A DNA stretch of 64,000 bases from Rhodococcus pyridinivorans (GTDB lineage: Bacteria; Actinomycetota; Actinomycetes; Mycobacteriales; Mycobacteriaceae): assembly GCF_900105195.1 (NCBI RefSeq), contig NZ_FNRX01000002.1, positions 3,534,001 to 3,598,000 on the forward strand, written 5' to 3'. Shown here piece after piece: positions 53,731 to 64,000 of this stretch (the first letter of the stretch is position 1; every line of letters begins with the position of its first letter). The notes under the pieces were generated by a model that saw only the letters and a program-made list of their open reading frames with translations, ran no database searches and was not told the origin of the DNA. A program made the translations under genes and the position numbers.

Positions 53731-54972
53731 ATGTCGGGTGAGGAAACGTTTCTGATCGTCGGCGCGGGTCTGGCCGGCGCCAAGCTGGCAGAGGAACTGC
53801 GCGCCCGCGACTTTCCCGGGCGCATCCTGCTCATCGGCGCGGAGGAGCACCTGCCCTATGAGCGACCGCCGTTGTCGAAGGACTACTTCGCCGGACGCAA
53901 GCAACTCGCCGACTTCACGGTGCACGACGGCGACTGGTACCGCGACCACCGCGTCGAACTGCTGCTCGGCACGAAGGTCACCGCGATCGATCCGGCCGCC
54001 CACACGGTGACGCTGCCCGACGGGTCGACGCTCCACTACGACAAGCTCGCGCTCGCCACGGGCTCGACGCCCCGCACGGTCCCGATTCCCGGAGCCGACG
54101 CCGAACGCGTGTACGTCATGCGCACCATCGAGGACTCCGATGCGCTGCTCACCGCGATCCAGGGCGAGACCGACCACGCGGGATGGCTGGCCGTCATCGG
54201 CGCGGGATGGATCGGCATGGAGATCGCCGCGAACGCCCGCGACCGGGGCGCGGGCGTGGTGGTCGCGGAGACCGCGAAGCAACCCCTGTCCGGTGCCCTC
54301 GGCGAGGAGATGGGTGCGGTGTTCGCCGACCTGCACCGCGCGCACGGTGTCGATCTGCGGACGAACACCTCGGTGCGCGAGATCGTCGCCTACGACGGTC
54401 GCGCGAGCGGCATCCGGTTCGGCGACGACAGTGTGGTGCCCGCCGACGCCGTGCTCGTCGCGGTCGGGGCGCGCCCGAACATCGAGCTGGCCCGCGACGC
54501 CGGACTCGCGGTGGACGACGGCGTGCTCGTCGACGCGTCGCTGCGGACGAGCGACCCGGACATCGTCGCCGTCGGCGACATCGCGTCGGCGGAGCATCCG
54601 CTGCTCGGCACCCGTGTGCGCGTCGAACACTGGGCGAACGCCCTGAACCAGCCGGCCGTCGCGGCCGCGACGATGCTCGGACGTGAGGCGACCTACGACC
54701 GGCTCCCATATTTCTTCACCGACCAGTACGACCTTGGCATGGAGTATGTCGGGCTCGCGCCCCGCGACGCGCGGGTGGTCACCCGCGGCGACGTGCCGGG
54801 ACGGCAGTTCCTCGCGTTCTGGCTCGACGACGAGCAGCGGGTCCGGGCGGGGATGAACGTCAACATCTGGGATGCCGGGGACGACCTCCGCGCACTCATC
54901 GCCTCCGGGCGGCCCGTCGACGTCGGCCGGCTGACGGACACCACGGTGCCGTTGTCCGACGTCGCTCCGTGA
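53731..54972 (+). CDS. FAD-dependent ferredoxin reductase-type oxidoreductase
   Basis: A 413-residue flavoprotein of the rubredoxin/ferredoxin reductase class. FAD motif LIVGAGLAGAKLAEELRARD, NAD motif AVIGAGWIGMEIAANARDRG, and VAVGDIASAEHPL near the C-terminal FAD site are clear. It transfers electrons from NAD(P)H to a small iron-sulfur protein, for example a P450 or oxygenase ferredoxin. No ferredoxin is adjacent. ATG 53731 has a GGAGG site. It is followed by pepN. Confidence 0.9.
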   Translation: MSGEETFLIVGAGLAGAKLAEELRARDFPGRILLIGAEEHLPYERPPLSKDYFAGRKQLADFTVHDGDWYRDHRVELLLGTKVTAIDPAAHTVTLPDGSTLHYDKLALATGSTPRTVPIPGADAERVYVMRTIEDSDALLTAIQGETDHAGWLAVIGAGWIGMEIAANARDRGAGVVVAETAKQPLSGALGEEMGAVFADLHRAHGVDLRTNTSVREIVAYDGRASGIRFGDDSVVPADAVLVAVGARPNIELARDAGLAVDDGVLVDASLRTSDPDIVAVGDIASAEHPLLGTRVRVEHWANALNQPAVAAATMLGREATYDRLPYFFTDQYDLGMEYVGLAPRDARVVTRGDVPGRQFLAFWLDDEQRVRAGMNVNIWDAGDDLRALIASGRPVDVGRLTDTTVPLSDVAP

Positions 54973-55035
54973 GGGTTCGCCGATCATGATGGGATGGACG
55001 CCGACCGACATTCCGTCGTGAGAAGGAGTTCTCCC

Positions 55036-57618
<2,583 letters not shown>

Positions 57619-57678
57619 CGCGACGACCTCACCGAACGACCGTGGGCGGTGCCCACATGAGACGCCCACATGAGACGA

Positions 57679-57723
57679 CTGTGGCCCGCCGCCTCTCCTT
57701 CGCGGAGTGGCAGCGGGCCACAG
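57679..57723. terminator. Bidirectional terminator between pepN and DUF5130
   Basis: A long stem begins with the perfect 11-bp arms CTGTGGCCCGC/GCGGGCCACAG and continues towards a CTCC-TTCGC-GGAG tip. It sits between convergent genes. Just before it is a direct repeat of CCCACATGAGACG (57652-57664, 57665-57677). Confidence 0.75.
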
Positions 57724-57741
57724 ATGGTCGTGGGCTCCGGA

Positions 57742-58215
57742 CTAGGGAGCGACCATGGCGTTCGCGATGACGCGGACGGCACTGGTGATGCCGTCGAGCA
57801 GATTCCCCTGGCCGAAGGACGACACGGCCGCGGTCACGCCGAGCTGCAGCACCCGGTCGGTGGCGCGGTCGGCGGCGGTGCGACCCGAGCGGATCTCGAT
57901 GCTCCGCTGGTTCGGGAAGACGGCGACGAGGACCGAGTTGTCGGCGTCCGGCGTCGTCGGCAGCAGGGCGTCGGTCGCCGCGGCCGGATTCTCGTCGTCA
58001 CCGATGTAGACGGTGAACCGCACATTGGTGATCCGCGTCGCGTGCGTGAGCGTGTCGTCGAGGGTGATGAGGTCGCGGTCCTTGAAGGGCGCACCCGTGA
58101 AGGCCTGACCGAGACCGCGCACGGCGGAGATGCGTCCGCTCGCGGTGAGTGCCGCACCGTGCGGCAGGTTCTCCGGCGCGACGACCGGACGCTGGATCAC
58201 GTCACCACTTGCCAC
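57742..58215 (-). CDS. DUF5130 family protein
   Basis: A 157-residue protein in the Rv2468c position. It contains [37 protein letters not shown] and a C-terminal Ala/Gly-rich helix ([20 protein letters not shown]). The middle resembles the TPM-like fold of proteins involved in membrane or complex assembly. Function unknown. The start overlaps the end of the next upstream gene by 14 bp. Confidence 0.8.
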   Translation of the reverse strand: MASGDVIQRPVVAPENLPHGAALTASGRISAVRGLGQAFTGAPFKDRDLITLDDTLTHATRITNVRFTVYIGDDENPAAATDALLPTTPDADNSVLVAVFPNQRSIEIRSGRTAADRATDRVLQLGVTAAVSSFGQGNLLDGITSAVRVIANAMVAP

Positions 58216-58474
58216 TTGCGGTACCTCCGATCAGCTCCGCCGAGGTCAGAGCGGCATGACCGTGACCATAATGCGGGTATTTCCAGGGATGGGTCGATTC
58301 GTCGGTCGCGGTCCACAGGAGCGGTCCGTGCTCCCATTTCCGGTCGAGCGTGTACGGGTCGTCCGACGGCGTGGAGCCCGGGTACTTGCTCAGGACGAAG
58401 GACAGCCCACCGAAGACCAAGACGATCAGCAGCGGGATGCCGACGAAGATCAGGGTTGTCTCGAGAATGCTCAC
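58202..58474 (-). CDS. Small membrane protein (Rv2468A-like position)
   Basis: A 90-residue protein with one N-terminal membrane segment ([20 protein letters not shown]) and a polar C-terminal half with Trp/His-rich motifs ([29 protein letters not shown]). Conserved position between DUF5130 and HNH genes. The GTG at 58474 is the likely start; a TTG two codons further up is possible. Confidence 0.75.
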   Translation of the reverse strand: MSILETTLIFVGIPLLIVLVFGGLSFVLSKYPGSTPSDDPYTLDRKWEHGPLLWTATDESTHPWKYPHYGHGHAALTSAELIGGTASGKW

Positions 58475-58533
58475 AGCCAAACGTTAGCCCAGCCGGGCCC
58501 GAAAGGCCTCATATGCCCCGGAGAACGGCCCGA

Positions 58534-59163
58534 TCAGGCCGCGCCCTCCCCCAGATAGGGCAGCCAGGTGGGGTGCAACTCGGGCAGGGTGGCGAGCAGG
58601 CGCCAGTGCCGGCCCTTGGGCGGATTCGGCACCACACGCAGGGTCCATCCGAGTTCGGTGAGCAGCTTGTCGGCCTTGCGGTGGTTGCACGGCGCGCAGC
58701 ATGCGACGCAGTTCTCCCAGGTGTGCTCGCCGCCTCGGCTGCGCGGCACGACGTGGTCGATCGTCTCGGCCTTGCCCCCGCAGTAGGCGCACCGGTTCAG
58801 GTCGCGGTGCATGAGCGCGGCCCGGGTGAGCGGCACCCGCGCGTGATACGGAACGCGTACATAGTTGCGCAGACGGATCACCGATGGCAGCTGCACGGAC
58901 CATTCTGCCGACCGCACCAGCGGGGCGAGCGGATCGTCGTGCACGGTATCGGCCTTGCCCCCGGCCATCAGGACCACGGCCCTGCGAGCGGGCAGGGCCG
59001 TGAGTGGCTCGTAGGTGGCGTTGAGCAGCAACACTCGACGTTTCAACCAGTCGGGTACCGTCGCGGTGCTGTCGTGCACCACGCGCAGTGTGGTAGCCCC
59101 CGGCACCCCTGCAGGGGCGTCCGCGGGCGGGAGTTGTCGATGCGAGCTGCTGCTGTGCTTCAT
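58534..59163 (-). CDS. HNH endonuclease domain protein
   Basis: A 209-residue protein with an HNH nuclease motif: [20 protein letters not shown] then [17 protein letters not shown], including the Cys pairs that bind zinc. The N-terminus is a basic region plus [20 protein letters not shown]. This matches the actinobacterial Rv2469c-type family, whose substrate is unknown. The ATG at 59163 follows a GGAGG ribosome-binding site; the longer frame overlaps glbO. Confidence 0.88.
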   Translation of the reverse strand: MKHSSSSHRQLPPADAPAGVPGATTLRVVHDSTATVPDWLKRRVLLLNATYEPLTALPARRAVVLMAGGKADTVHDDPLAPLVRSAEWSVQLPSVIRLRNYVRVPYHARVPLTRAALMHRDLNRCAYCGGKAETIDHVVPRSRGGEHTWENCVACCAPCNHRKADKLLTELGWTLRVVPNPPKGRHWRLLATLPELHPTWLPYLGEGAA

Positions 59164-59349
59164 ACGACCTCCGAAAAGACTGGGAACAGTGGACCACGGA
59201 TGCTCCCGAATCGCACCCCAAATCAGCGGACCGGTCCAGGTCGGGCCGGTGAACATCCGGTGACGGTCCCGCCCGGCACGGCTCGTCGGGCGGTGTGCGG
59301 TCGGGAGCGGGCACAATGGACGGTCGAGAGGGACGGTGAACGAATACAG

Positions 59350-59742
59350 ATGAGTGACGAGCAGACCTTCTACGAGGCGGTCGGTGGCGCCGAGACGTTC
59401 CGCCGGCTCACTGCACGGTTCTACGAGGAGATCGCACGGGACGAGATCGTCCGGCCCCTGTATCCCGAGGAGGATCTCGGTCCGGCCGAACGACGCATGC
59501 GGATGTTCCTCGAGCAGTACTGGGGCGGCCCGCGCACCTACTCCGAGGAGCGGGGCCACCCGCGGCTGCGCATGCGTCATCATCCCTTCCGGATCGGGCC
59601 GCTCGAGCGCGACGCCTGGTTGCGCTGCATGCACACCGCGATCGCATCGATCGACGAGAAGACGCTCGACGACGAGCACCGCCGGCAGCTCGTCGACTAC
59701 ATGAACATGGCGGCCGACTCGATGATGAATTCCCCCATCTGA
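59350..59742 (+). CDS. glbO: Truncated haemoglobin group II (trHbO)
   Basis: A 130-residue two-over-two globin. The proximal His lies in [10 protein letters not shown], the TyrCD1-type segment in [12 protein letters not shown] and the B-helix [15 protein letters not shown]. It binds oxygen and probably handles oxygen or peroxide redox at the membrane. The start ATG at 59350 ([11 protein letters not shown]) gives the family length. It lies before aglA, as in mycobacteria. Confidence 0.93.
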   Translation: MSDEQTFYEAVGGAETFRRLTARFYEEIARDEIVRPLYPEEDLGPAERRMRMFLEQYWGGPRTYSEERGHPRLRMRHHPFRIGPLERDAWLRCMHTAIASIDEKTLDDEHRRQLVDYMNMAADSMMNSPI

Positions 59743-59758
59743 CCGAGGTCGGCGCAGC

Positions 59759-60178
59759 TCAGCGGCCCAGAATCCGGCGCAGGCGGTCCTCCACCTTCTG
59801 GGTGAACCGCGCCGCCGGCGACAGGTGACGACGCAGGACGGCGTGCTTGCGCACGTATTCGGGGACCTCCCACAGAGCGGTGGTCCCGGCTCGGAAGATC
59901 GCCGCGTCCCCGGCACGCAAGGTGCGCGGCTCGGAGTCTGCGGACGAGACGATGACCGAGCCCTCCACGATGTGAACAATCTCGTCGACGCCGAAATGCC
60001 AGTCGAAGCGACCGGCCGTGCAGTCCCACACGTGTGTGGTGGTGGTGCGGTCGGCGCTGGTCGCCCACTGACCGCTGCGCGCCACGGGCGCGCCCTCGCG
60101 GATCCACGCAGGGTCGATCGGGTCGTCGCGCAGCTCCACGTCGTCCAACCGGACCGCGACGATCGATGTCGTATTCAT
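59759..60178 (-). CDS. Cupin domain protein
   Basis: A 139-residue single-domain cupin: WHFGVDEIVHIVEGSVIVSS and ALRAGDAAIFRAG-type second motif (RTLRAGDAAIFRAGTTALWE). Resembles small sugar- or metal-binding cupins; no function can be assigned. The ATG at 60178 (MNTTSIVAVRL) is the likely start. It is inserted between glbO and aglA, which are usually neighbours. Confidence 0.75.
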   Translation of the reverse strand: MNTTSIVAVRLDDVELRDDPIDPAWIREGAPVARSGQWATSADRTTTTHVWDCTAGRFDWHFGVDEIVHIVEGSVIVSSADSEPRTLRAGDAAIFRAGTTALWEVPEYVRKHAVLRRHLSPAARFTQKVEDRLRRILGR

Positions 60179-60262
60179 GCCGTTCGTCCTATCATGCGGG
60201 CAGGCCCGGACGGAACGGCCGCGGCCACGTTCGCCCTGCCTTTCGCCCTGTCGTCTGACACG

Positions 60263-61900
60263 ATGAGTCCCGTGGCCCACCCCGCAGCACCGACCTCCGG
60301 ACGAGGCGACCCGACGGCGCCGTGGTGGCGCAACGCTGTCTTCTACCAGGTCTATCCCCGCTCGTTCGTCGATGCGAACGGTGACGGCATCGGCGACCTC
60401 GCGGGGGTGCGCAGCCGCCTCGGCTATCTCGAACTGCTCGGTGTCGACGCGATCTGGCTCAACCCGGTGATGCGTTCACCGATGGCCGACCACGGCTACG
60501 ACGTCTCCGATCCTCGCGACATCGACCCGCTGTTCGGGGACATCGCCGATCTCGAAGCGCTGGTCGCCGACGCCCACGCGCGCGGCATCCGGGTGGTGAT
60601 GGACCTCGTGCCGAACCACGTCAGCGTCGAGCACCGCTGGTTCCGGGCCGCGCTCGAAGCCGGGCCGGGCAGCCGTGAACGCCGGCGCTTCCACTTCCGC
60701 GACGGGCGCGAACCGGACGGCAGCGCACCACCGAACAACTGGCCGAGCGTCTTCGGCGGGCCGGCCTGGACCCGCATCACCGAACCCGACGGCACGCCCG
60801 GTCAGTGGTATCTGCACGTCTTCGCTCCCGGGCAGCCCGATCTGAACTGGGACGACGAGGAGGTCGTCGAGGACCTCGACAAGACCCTGCGGTTCTGGCT
60901 GGACCGGGGCGTGGACGGTTTCCGGATCGACGTGGCCCACGGGATGGCCAAGCCCGCAGATCTTCCCGACCACGAGGGGTGGGAGACCAACGAACTGCTC
61001 GGGCACTCCCCCGCCGACCCTCGGTTCAACAATCCCGAGGTGCACGACATCCACCGCCGCATCCGGCGGGTCCTCGACGAGTATCCGGACTCGGTGGCGA
61101 TCGGTGAGATCTGGGTCGACGACCACGAACGGTTCGCCGAGTACCTGCGCCCGGACGAACTGCATCTCGCCTTCGACTTCCACCTGACGCTGTCGGACTG
61201 GGACGCCGACGCCGTCCGCGACGCGATCGAGAAGGGCCTGGCGGCGGTGACGTCGGTGCATGCCTCACCGACGTGGACGCTGTCGAACCACGACGTCGAC
61301 CGCGAGGTCACTCGCTACGGAGGCGGTGAGGTCGGGCTCGCGCGGGCACGCGCGATGATCCTCGTCGCCCTCGCGCTCCCGGGAGCAGTGTTCGTCTACA
61401 ACGGTGCCGAACTGGGGTTGCCGAACGTCGACCTGCCCGACGAGGTGCTGCAGGATCCGGTCTGGGAGCGATCCGGCCACACCGAGCGCGGACGCGACGG
61501 ATGCCGCGTGCCGCTGCCGTGGGAGGGCGAAACACCGCCCTTCGGGTTCACCTCCGCCGGGTCCGCGTGGCTGCCCCAGCCGCCGGAGTGGTCGGCGCTC
61601 ACCGTCGAGAAGCAACTCGAGGATGCGGGCTCGACGCTCTCGCTGTACCGCCAGGCGATCGAGATCCGTACGGAGCGAAGGCGATCCATCAGCACGGAGC
61701 GAAGGCGATCCGAGGGCGGTGGGATCGGCTGGTACGGAAGCCCGGCGGGGTGCCTGGCCTTCCGCCGTTCCGACGGCCTGACCTGTGTTCTCAACGCCGG
61801 CGACGTCGCGGTCGATCTGCCTCCCGGCGAGGTGCTGCTCGCGAGTGCGCCGCTCACCGGACACGCACTGCCACCGGACACCGCCGCCTGGTTGGCGTGA
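60263..61900 (+). CDS. aglA: Alpha-glucosidase/alpha-amylase family GH13
   Basis: A 545-residue glycoside hydrolase acting on alpha-1,4 or 1,6 glucosides. The four conserved regions are present: NGDGIGDLAGV (subfamily motif), MDLVPNHVS, the nucleophile in GFRIDVAHGM, the acid/base in VAIGEIWV and SNHDVDREV. The C-terminus has a beta-sandwich (CLAFRRSDGLTCVLNAGDVA). Near residue 470 a repeat insertion (TERRRSISTERRRS) has been created by an 18-bp direct duplication. It follows glbO as in mycobacteria. Confidence 0.93.
   Translation: MSPVAHPAAPTSGRGDPTAPWWRNAVFYQVYPRSFVDANGDGIGDLAGVRSRLGYLELLGVDAIWLNPVMRSPMADHGYDVSDPRDIDPLFGDIADLEALVADAHARGIRVVMDLVPNHVSVEHRWFRAALEAGPGSRERRRFHFRDGREPDGSAPPNNWPSVFGGPAWTRITEPDGTPGQWYLHVFAPGQPDLNWDDEEVVEDLDKTLRFWLDRGVDGFRIDVAHGMAKPADLPDHEGWETNELLGHSPADPRFNNPEVHDIHRRIRRVLDEYPDSVAIGEIWVDDHERFAEYLRPDELHLAFDFHLTLSDWDADAVRDAIEKGLAAVTSVHASPTWTLSNHDVDREVTRYGGGEVGLARARAMILVALALPGAVFVYNGAELGLPNVDLPDEVLQDPVWERSGHTERGRDGCRVPLPWEGETPPFGFTSAGSAWLPQPPEWSALTVEKQLEDAGSTLSLYRQAIEIRTERRRSISTERRRSEGGGIGWYGSPAGCLAFRRSDGLTCVLNAGDVAVDLPPGEVLLASAPLTGHALPPDTAAWLA
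61670..61711 (+). repeat. 18-bp direct duplication within aglA
   Basis: Perfect copies of acggagcgaaggcgatcc at 61670-61687 and 61694-61711, separated by 6 bp. They encode TERRRS twice. The 24-bp period keeps the reading frame, so the gene stays intact. Confidence 0.9.
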
Positions 61901-61907
61901 GGCTCCC

Positions 61908-62603
61908 TCAGAGGACGCTCAGACCGAGCCCCCCGCCGCGGCGCAGATAGACCGACCCGAAGCGGGCGTCGAGGCGCATCCAGGTGGCGGACGCCCGGAC
62001 CCGGACCACCTCGGCGGGATCGATACCCGTCGAGTCGACGCTGTCACGACCGGAACCCGGCACGAAGCCCATCGCACCGAGCGCGAACACCATGCGCATC
62101 GGCACACCCACGGTCGTCCCGGCACCGCTCACCTCGAGAACCTCTTGGGCGAGCAACGACGCCGGCGGTCCCTGCGCGCCGTGCTCGCGGGTGAGCGCGA
62201 CGCCGCGTTGCGCGAGTGCGACGAGGATCCGTGCCGGCACGTCGTCGACGTGGACGTAGCCGTCGTCGGGTGGAAGTGCGCCGCGCCAGGCGGAATCCAT
62301 CCCCCAGCCCGGGTCGACCTCGGTGCGCGGTTCGGACCCGGCGAGAAGCGCGGCCCGCAGCGACTCGGCGGCCACGCAGGTGTCGGCCGGAGCCACGGTT
62401 CCGCGGACGACGCGTCCGGCGAGCACCTCGAAACCGGTGCGTGTCCACACACCGAGCAATCCGTCGCCGCGGCGGCGCAACCGCACCACGGCAGCCTCGT
62501 CGAGACGCGCGGCCCGGGCCAGGAATGCGGCGAGGTCGACGCTGTCGTCGGGGTCGGCGAGCGTCAGGAGGCGCTCTGCGCGTCGGATCCGGTCGTCGGT
62601 CAC
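61908..62603 (-). CDS. Conserved protein, Rv2474c-like
   Basis: A 231-residue protein in the Rv2474c position between aglA and the thioesterase gene. Seen features: RRAERLLTLADPDDSVDLAA at the N-terminus, a central VLAGRVVRGTVAPADTCVAA and a C-terminal helix-rich region (VPMRMVFALGAMGFVPGSG). No catalytic motif is recognised. The GTG at 62603 is the likely start. Function unknown. Confidence 0.75.
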   Translation of the reverse strand: MTDDRIRRAERLLTLADPDDSVDLAAFLARAARLDEAAVVRLRRRGDGLLGVWTRTGFEVLAGRVVRGTVAPADTCVAAESLRAALLAGSEPRTEVDPGWGMDSAWRGALPPDDGYVHVDDVPARILVALAQRGVALTREHGAQGPPASLLAQEVLEVSGAGTTVGVPMRMVFALGAMGFVPGSGRDSVDSTGIDPAEVVRVRASATWMRLDARFGSVYLRRGGGLGLSVL

Positions 62604-62638
62604 GTCGGCCTCGTCCCTCGTCAATTGCGGTGCCACCG

Positions 62639-63073
62639 TCAGTTTCGTTGCCACTGACGCAGGAACTCGCGTTCGTCGTCGCTGAGCCGGCGCAGGCGCT
62701 GGGTCTCGATGTCGAACGCCGCGATCTGGGTGGACGCGACCACCGCCGGCTCCGAGTCGACCGGGGCACCGCCCGGCCGCACCTCGTACCCGATCGTGAA
62801 GTCGACCGCGCGTACCTTCTCGGTCCACATCAGCACGTCGAGCGGACCGTCGTCGTGGCGCAACTGCCCTCGGTAGCGGACGTGGAGATCGGCGATGACG
62901 GCCCCCTCGCGCAGGTCCCGGGTGGGGCGACCGTCGGCGAACAACCACGGGATCCGCGCTTCTTCGAGGAGGGTGACCATCCGCGCGTGATTGATGTGCT
63001 GGAAGACGTCCATGTCGGACCACCGCACCATCACCTCGGTGTGGAAACCGAACTGTTCGCCCGCACCGCTCAC
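62639..63073 (-). CDS. Acyl-CoA thioesterase (4HBT hotdog family)
   Basis: A 144-residue single hotdog protein. VRWSDMDVFQHINHARMV holds the typical Asp and His of 4HBT-type thioesterases (YbgC-like). It lies between the Rv2474c-like gene and gdh, as in mycobacteria (Rv2475c). It would hydrolyse acyl-CoA. The GTG start at 63073 is 3 bp past the gdh stop. Confidence 0.9.
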   Translation of the reverse strand: MSGAGEQFGFHTEVMVRWSDMDVFQHINHARMVTLLEEARIPWLFADGRPTRDLREGAVIADLHVRYRGQLRHDDGPLDVLMWTEKVRAVDFTIGYEVRPGGAPVDSEPAVVASTQIAAFDIETQRLRRLSDDEREFLRQWQRN

Positions 63074-63076
63074 TCG

Positions 63077-64000
63077 TTACCTCCGATCGGATGCGCGCGT
63101 GCGCACCATGCCCCTGATCTGTCGTGCCGCCACCGAGAGGGTGGCGAGGTCCAGACTTCCAGACGCGAATATCTCGTCGAGCGCCGCCCTCGCACGGACG
63201 AGTTTGGAGCCGTTGGACGACTCCCAGTCCTCGATCATCTCCTCGGTCGACTCCCCGGGTTCGGCGCCGGCGAGCACGTCGAGGACGAGCGACCGCAACG
63301 AGCCGTACAGGTCTTCGCGCAGCGCGAGGCGTGCCAGCGAATGCCAGCGGTCGCCCCGCTCCAGACCGGAGACCGCCGTGAGCAGGCGGTCGACGCCGAG
63401 ACGCGCGTCGAGGGCGTAGTAGAGATCGGCGACCTCCGCCTCGTCGCGCTGCTCTATGTCGGCGATGTCGATGACGTCGAGCAGCGGGAACTGGTCGAGG
63501 AGCCGGAAGACGACGCCCGTGAGCTCCTCCGGTGCTCCTCGTTCGAGGAGCGGGCGGGTACGACGAAGGAAGTCCTCGGCGTGGTGCCCGCGCATCCAGT
63601 CCGCGACCCGCGGTGCGAGACGCGCGAAGGCATCGCGGTAACGGCTGATCTCGGCACCGACCGCGAGGGGCTGCGGTCGCGTGGCGAGGAGCCGGCGCGA
63701 CGCCCGGTCGAGCACGCGGCGGGATTCGAGCAGCAGGTCGTCCTCGATGTCGACAGGCAGCCCGGCGGCCCGGATCTCGTCCCACAGGGCCGGTAGCCCG
63801 AAGATGGTGGTGACGGCGGTGTAGGCGCGGATGGCGTCGGTCGCCGTCGCCCCGGCCTCCTCGGCGAGCCGGTAGACGTAGGTGGGGCCGCCGTTGTCGA
63901 CCGTGGTGTTGGCCAGCATGGTCGCAACGATCTGCCGACGCAGCGGATGCGCCCGGATTCCGGCCCGGAACCGCTCGCGCAGAGCGGGCGGGAAGTAGGC
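63077..64000 (-). CDS. gdh: NAD-dependent glutamate dehydrogenase, C-terminal part
   Basis: The last 307 codons of the very large bacterial NAD-glutamate dehydrogenase (family length about 1,600 residues); the frame is open past base 64000. AYFPPALRERFRAGIRAHPL then RRQIVATMLANTTVDN and YVYRLAEEAGATATDAIRAY match the helical C-terminal domain. The reaction is oxidative deamination of glutamate to 2-oxoglutarate and ammonia. That would be a useful exit for glutamate made by the amine operon, though gdh is part of the conserved backbone and not linked to it. Confidence 0.92.
   Translation of the reverse strand, partial: AYFPPALRERFRAGIRAHPLRRQIVATMLANTTVDNGGPTYVYRLAEEAGATATDAIRAYTAVTTIFGLPALWDEIRAAGLPVDIEDDLLLESRRVLDRASRRLLATRPQPLAVGAEISRYRDAFARLAPRVADWMRGHHAEDFLRRTRPLLERGAPEELTGVVFRLLDQFPLLDVIDIADIEQRDEAEVADLYYALDARLGVDRLLTAVSGLERGDRWHSLARLALREDLYGSLRSLVLDVLAGAEPGESTEEMIEDWESSNGSKLVRARAALDEIFASGSLDLATLSVAARQIRGMVRTRASDRR

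Overview
The window is high-GC actinobacterial DNA. GTG starts are frequent, 4-bp start/stop overlaps are common and gene packing is tight. The two flanks match, gene for gene, the order I recall for the Mycobacterium tuberculosis Rv2441c-Rv2476c region (rpmA-rplU-rne-ndk-DUF4233-folC-valS, then clpX-clpP2-clpP1-tig-nei-rpiB-DsbA-like-pepN-DUF5130-HNH-glbO-aglA-gdh). Together with the content this points to Mycobacteriales, most likely Rhodococcus. I could not run a database search; families are assigned from motifs and remembered homologues.

Left flank (1-9.3 kb, minus strand): start of rpmA, rplU, an RNase E/G with an IF2_N-like head, ndk, a small membrane protein, folC and valS. From 9.4 to 14.6 kb lie unlinked housekeeping and accessory genes (YtxH-like, S9 peptidase, PdxK-type kinase, GNAT, winged-helix protein).

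Amine/nitrogen block (14.7-31.4 kb): a translationally coupled minus-strand operon encodes two DUF3445 haem N-demethylase alpha-like proteins, two DmmA-like Cys-rich proteins, one FNR/2Fe-2S reductase and a cupin. After a scar of broken genes (regulator, amidase, acyl-CoA dehydrogenase) a plus-strand operon encodes a type III glutamine synthetase/gamma-glutamylmethylamide-synthetase relative, the three N-methylglutamate-synthase-like subunits, an M20 amidohydrolase, a HutD protein, a SoxB/MgdA-like FAD oxidoreductase and an XRE-cupin regulator, followed by amtB and fdhD. Read together these could strip methyl groups from a secondary amine, move the amine nitrogen onto glutamate and oxidise the product. 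The exact substrate is not readable from sequence.

Beta-oxidation block (31.4-40.7 kb): a lipoprotein lipase, an SDR pseudogene, thioesterase, Hsd4B-like MaoC hydratase, fused acyl-CoA dehydrogenase, FadA5-like thiolase, a KstR-like TetR regulator and two SDRs. This is almost a full side-chain beta-oxidation set, with KstR-like operators at both promoters.

Right flank (40.7-64 kb): clpX, clpP2, clpP1, tig, tRNA-Pro and tRNA-Gly; then a short variable stretch (YbdK-type ligase, N-terminally truncated alcohol dehydrogenase, a degenerate wax ester synthase relative, a DUF1542-type membrane protein) and the conserved run nei to gdh. Several short tandem repeats sit between genes, including a 14-bp repeat spanning two stop codons and a 26-bp minisatellite upstream of rpiB.
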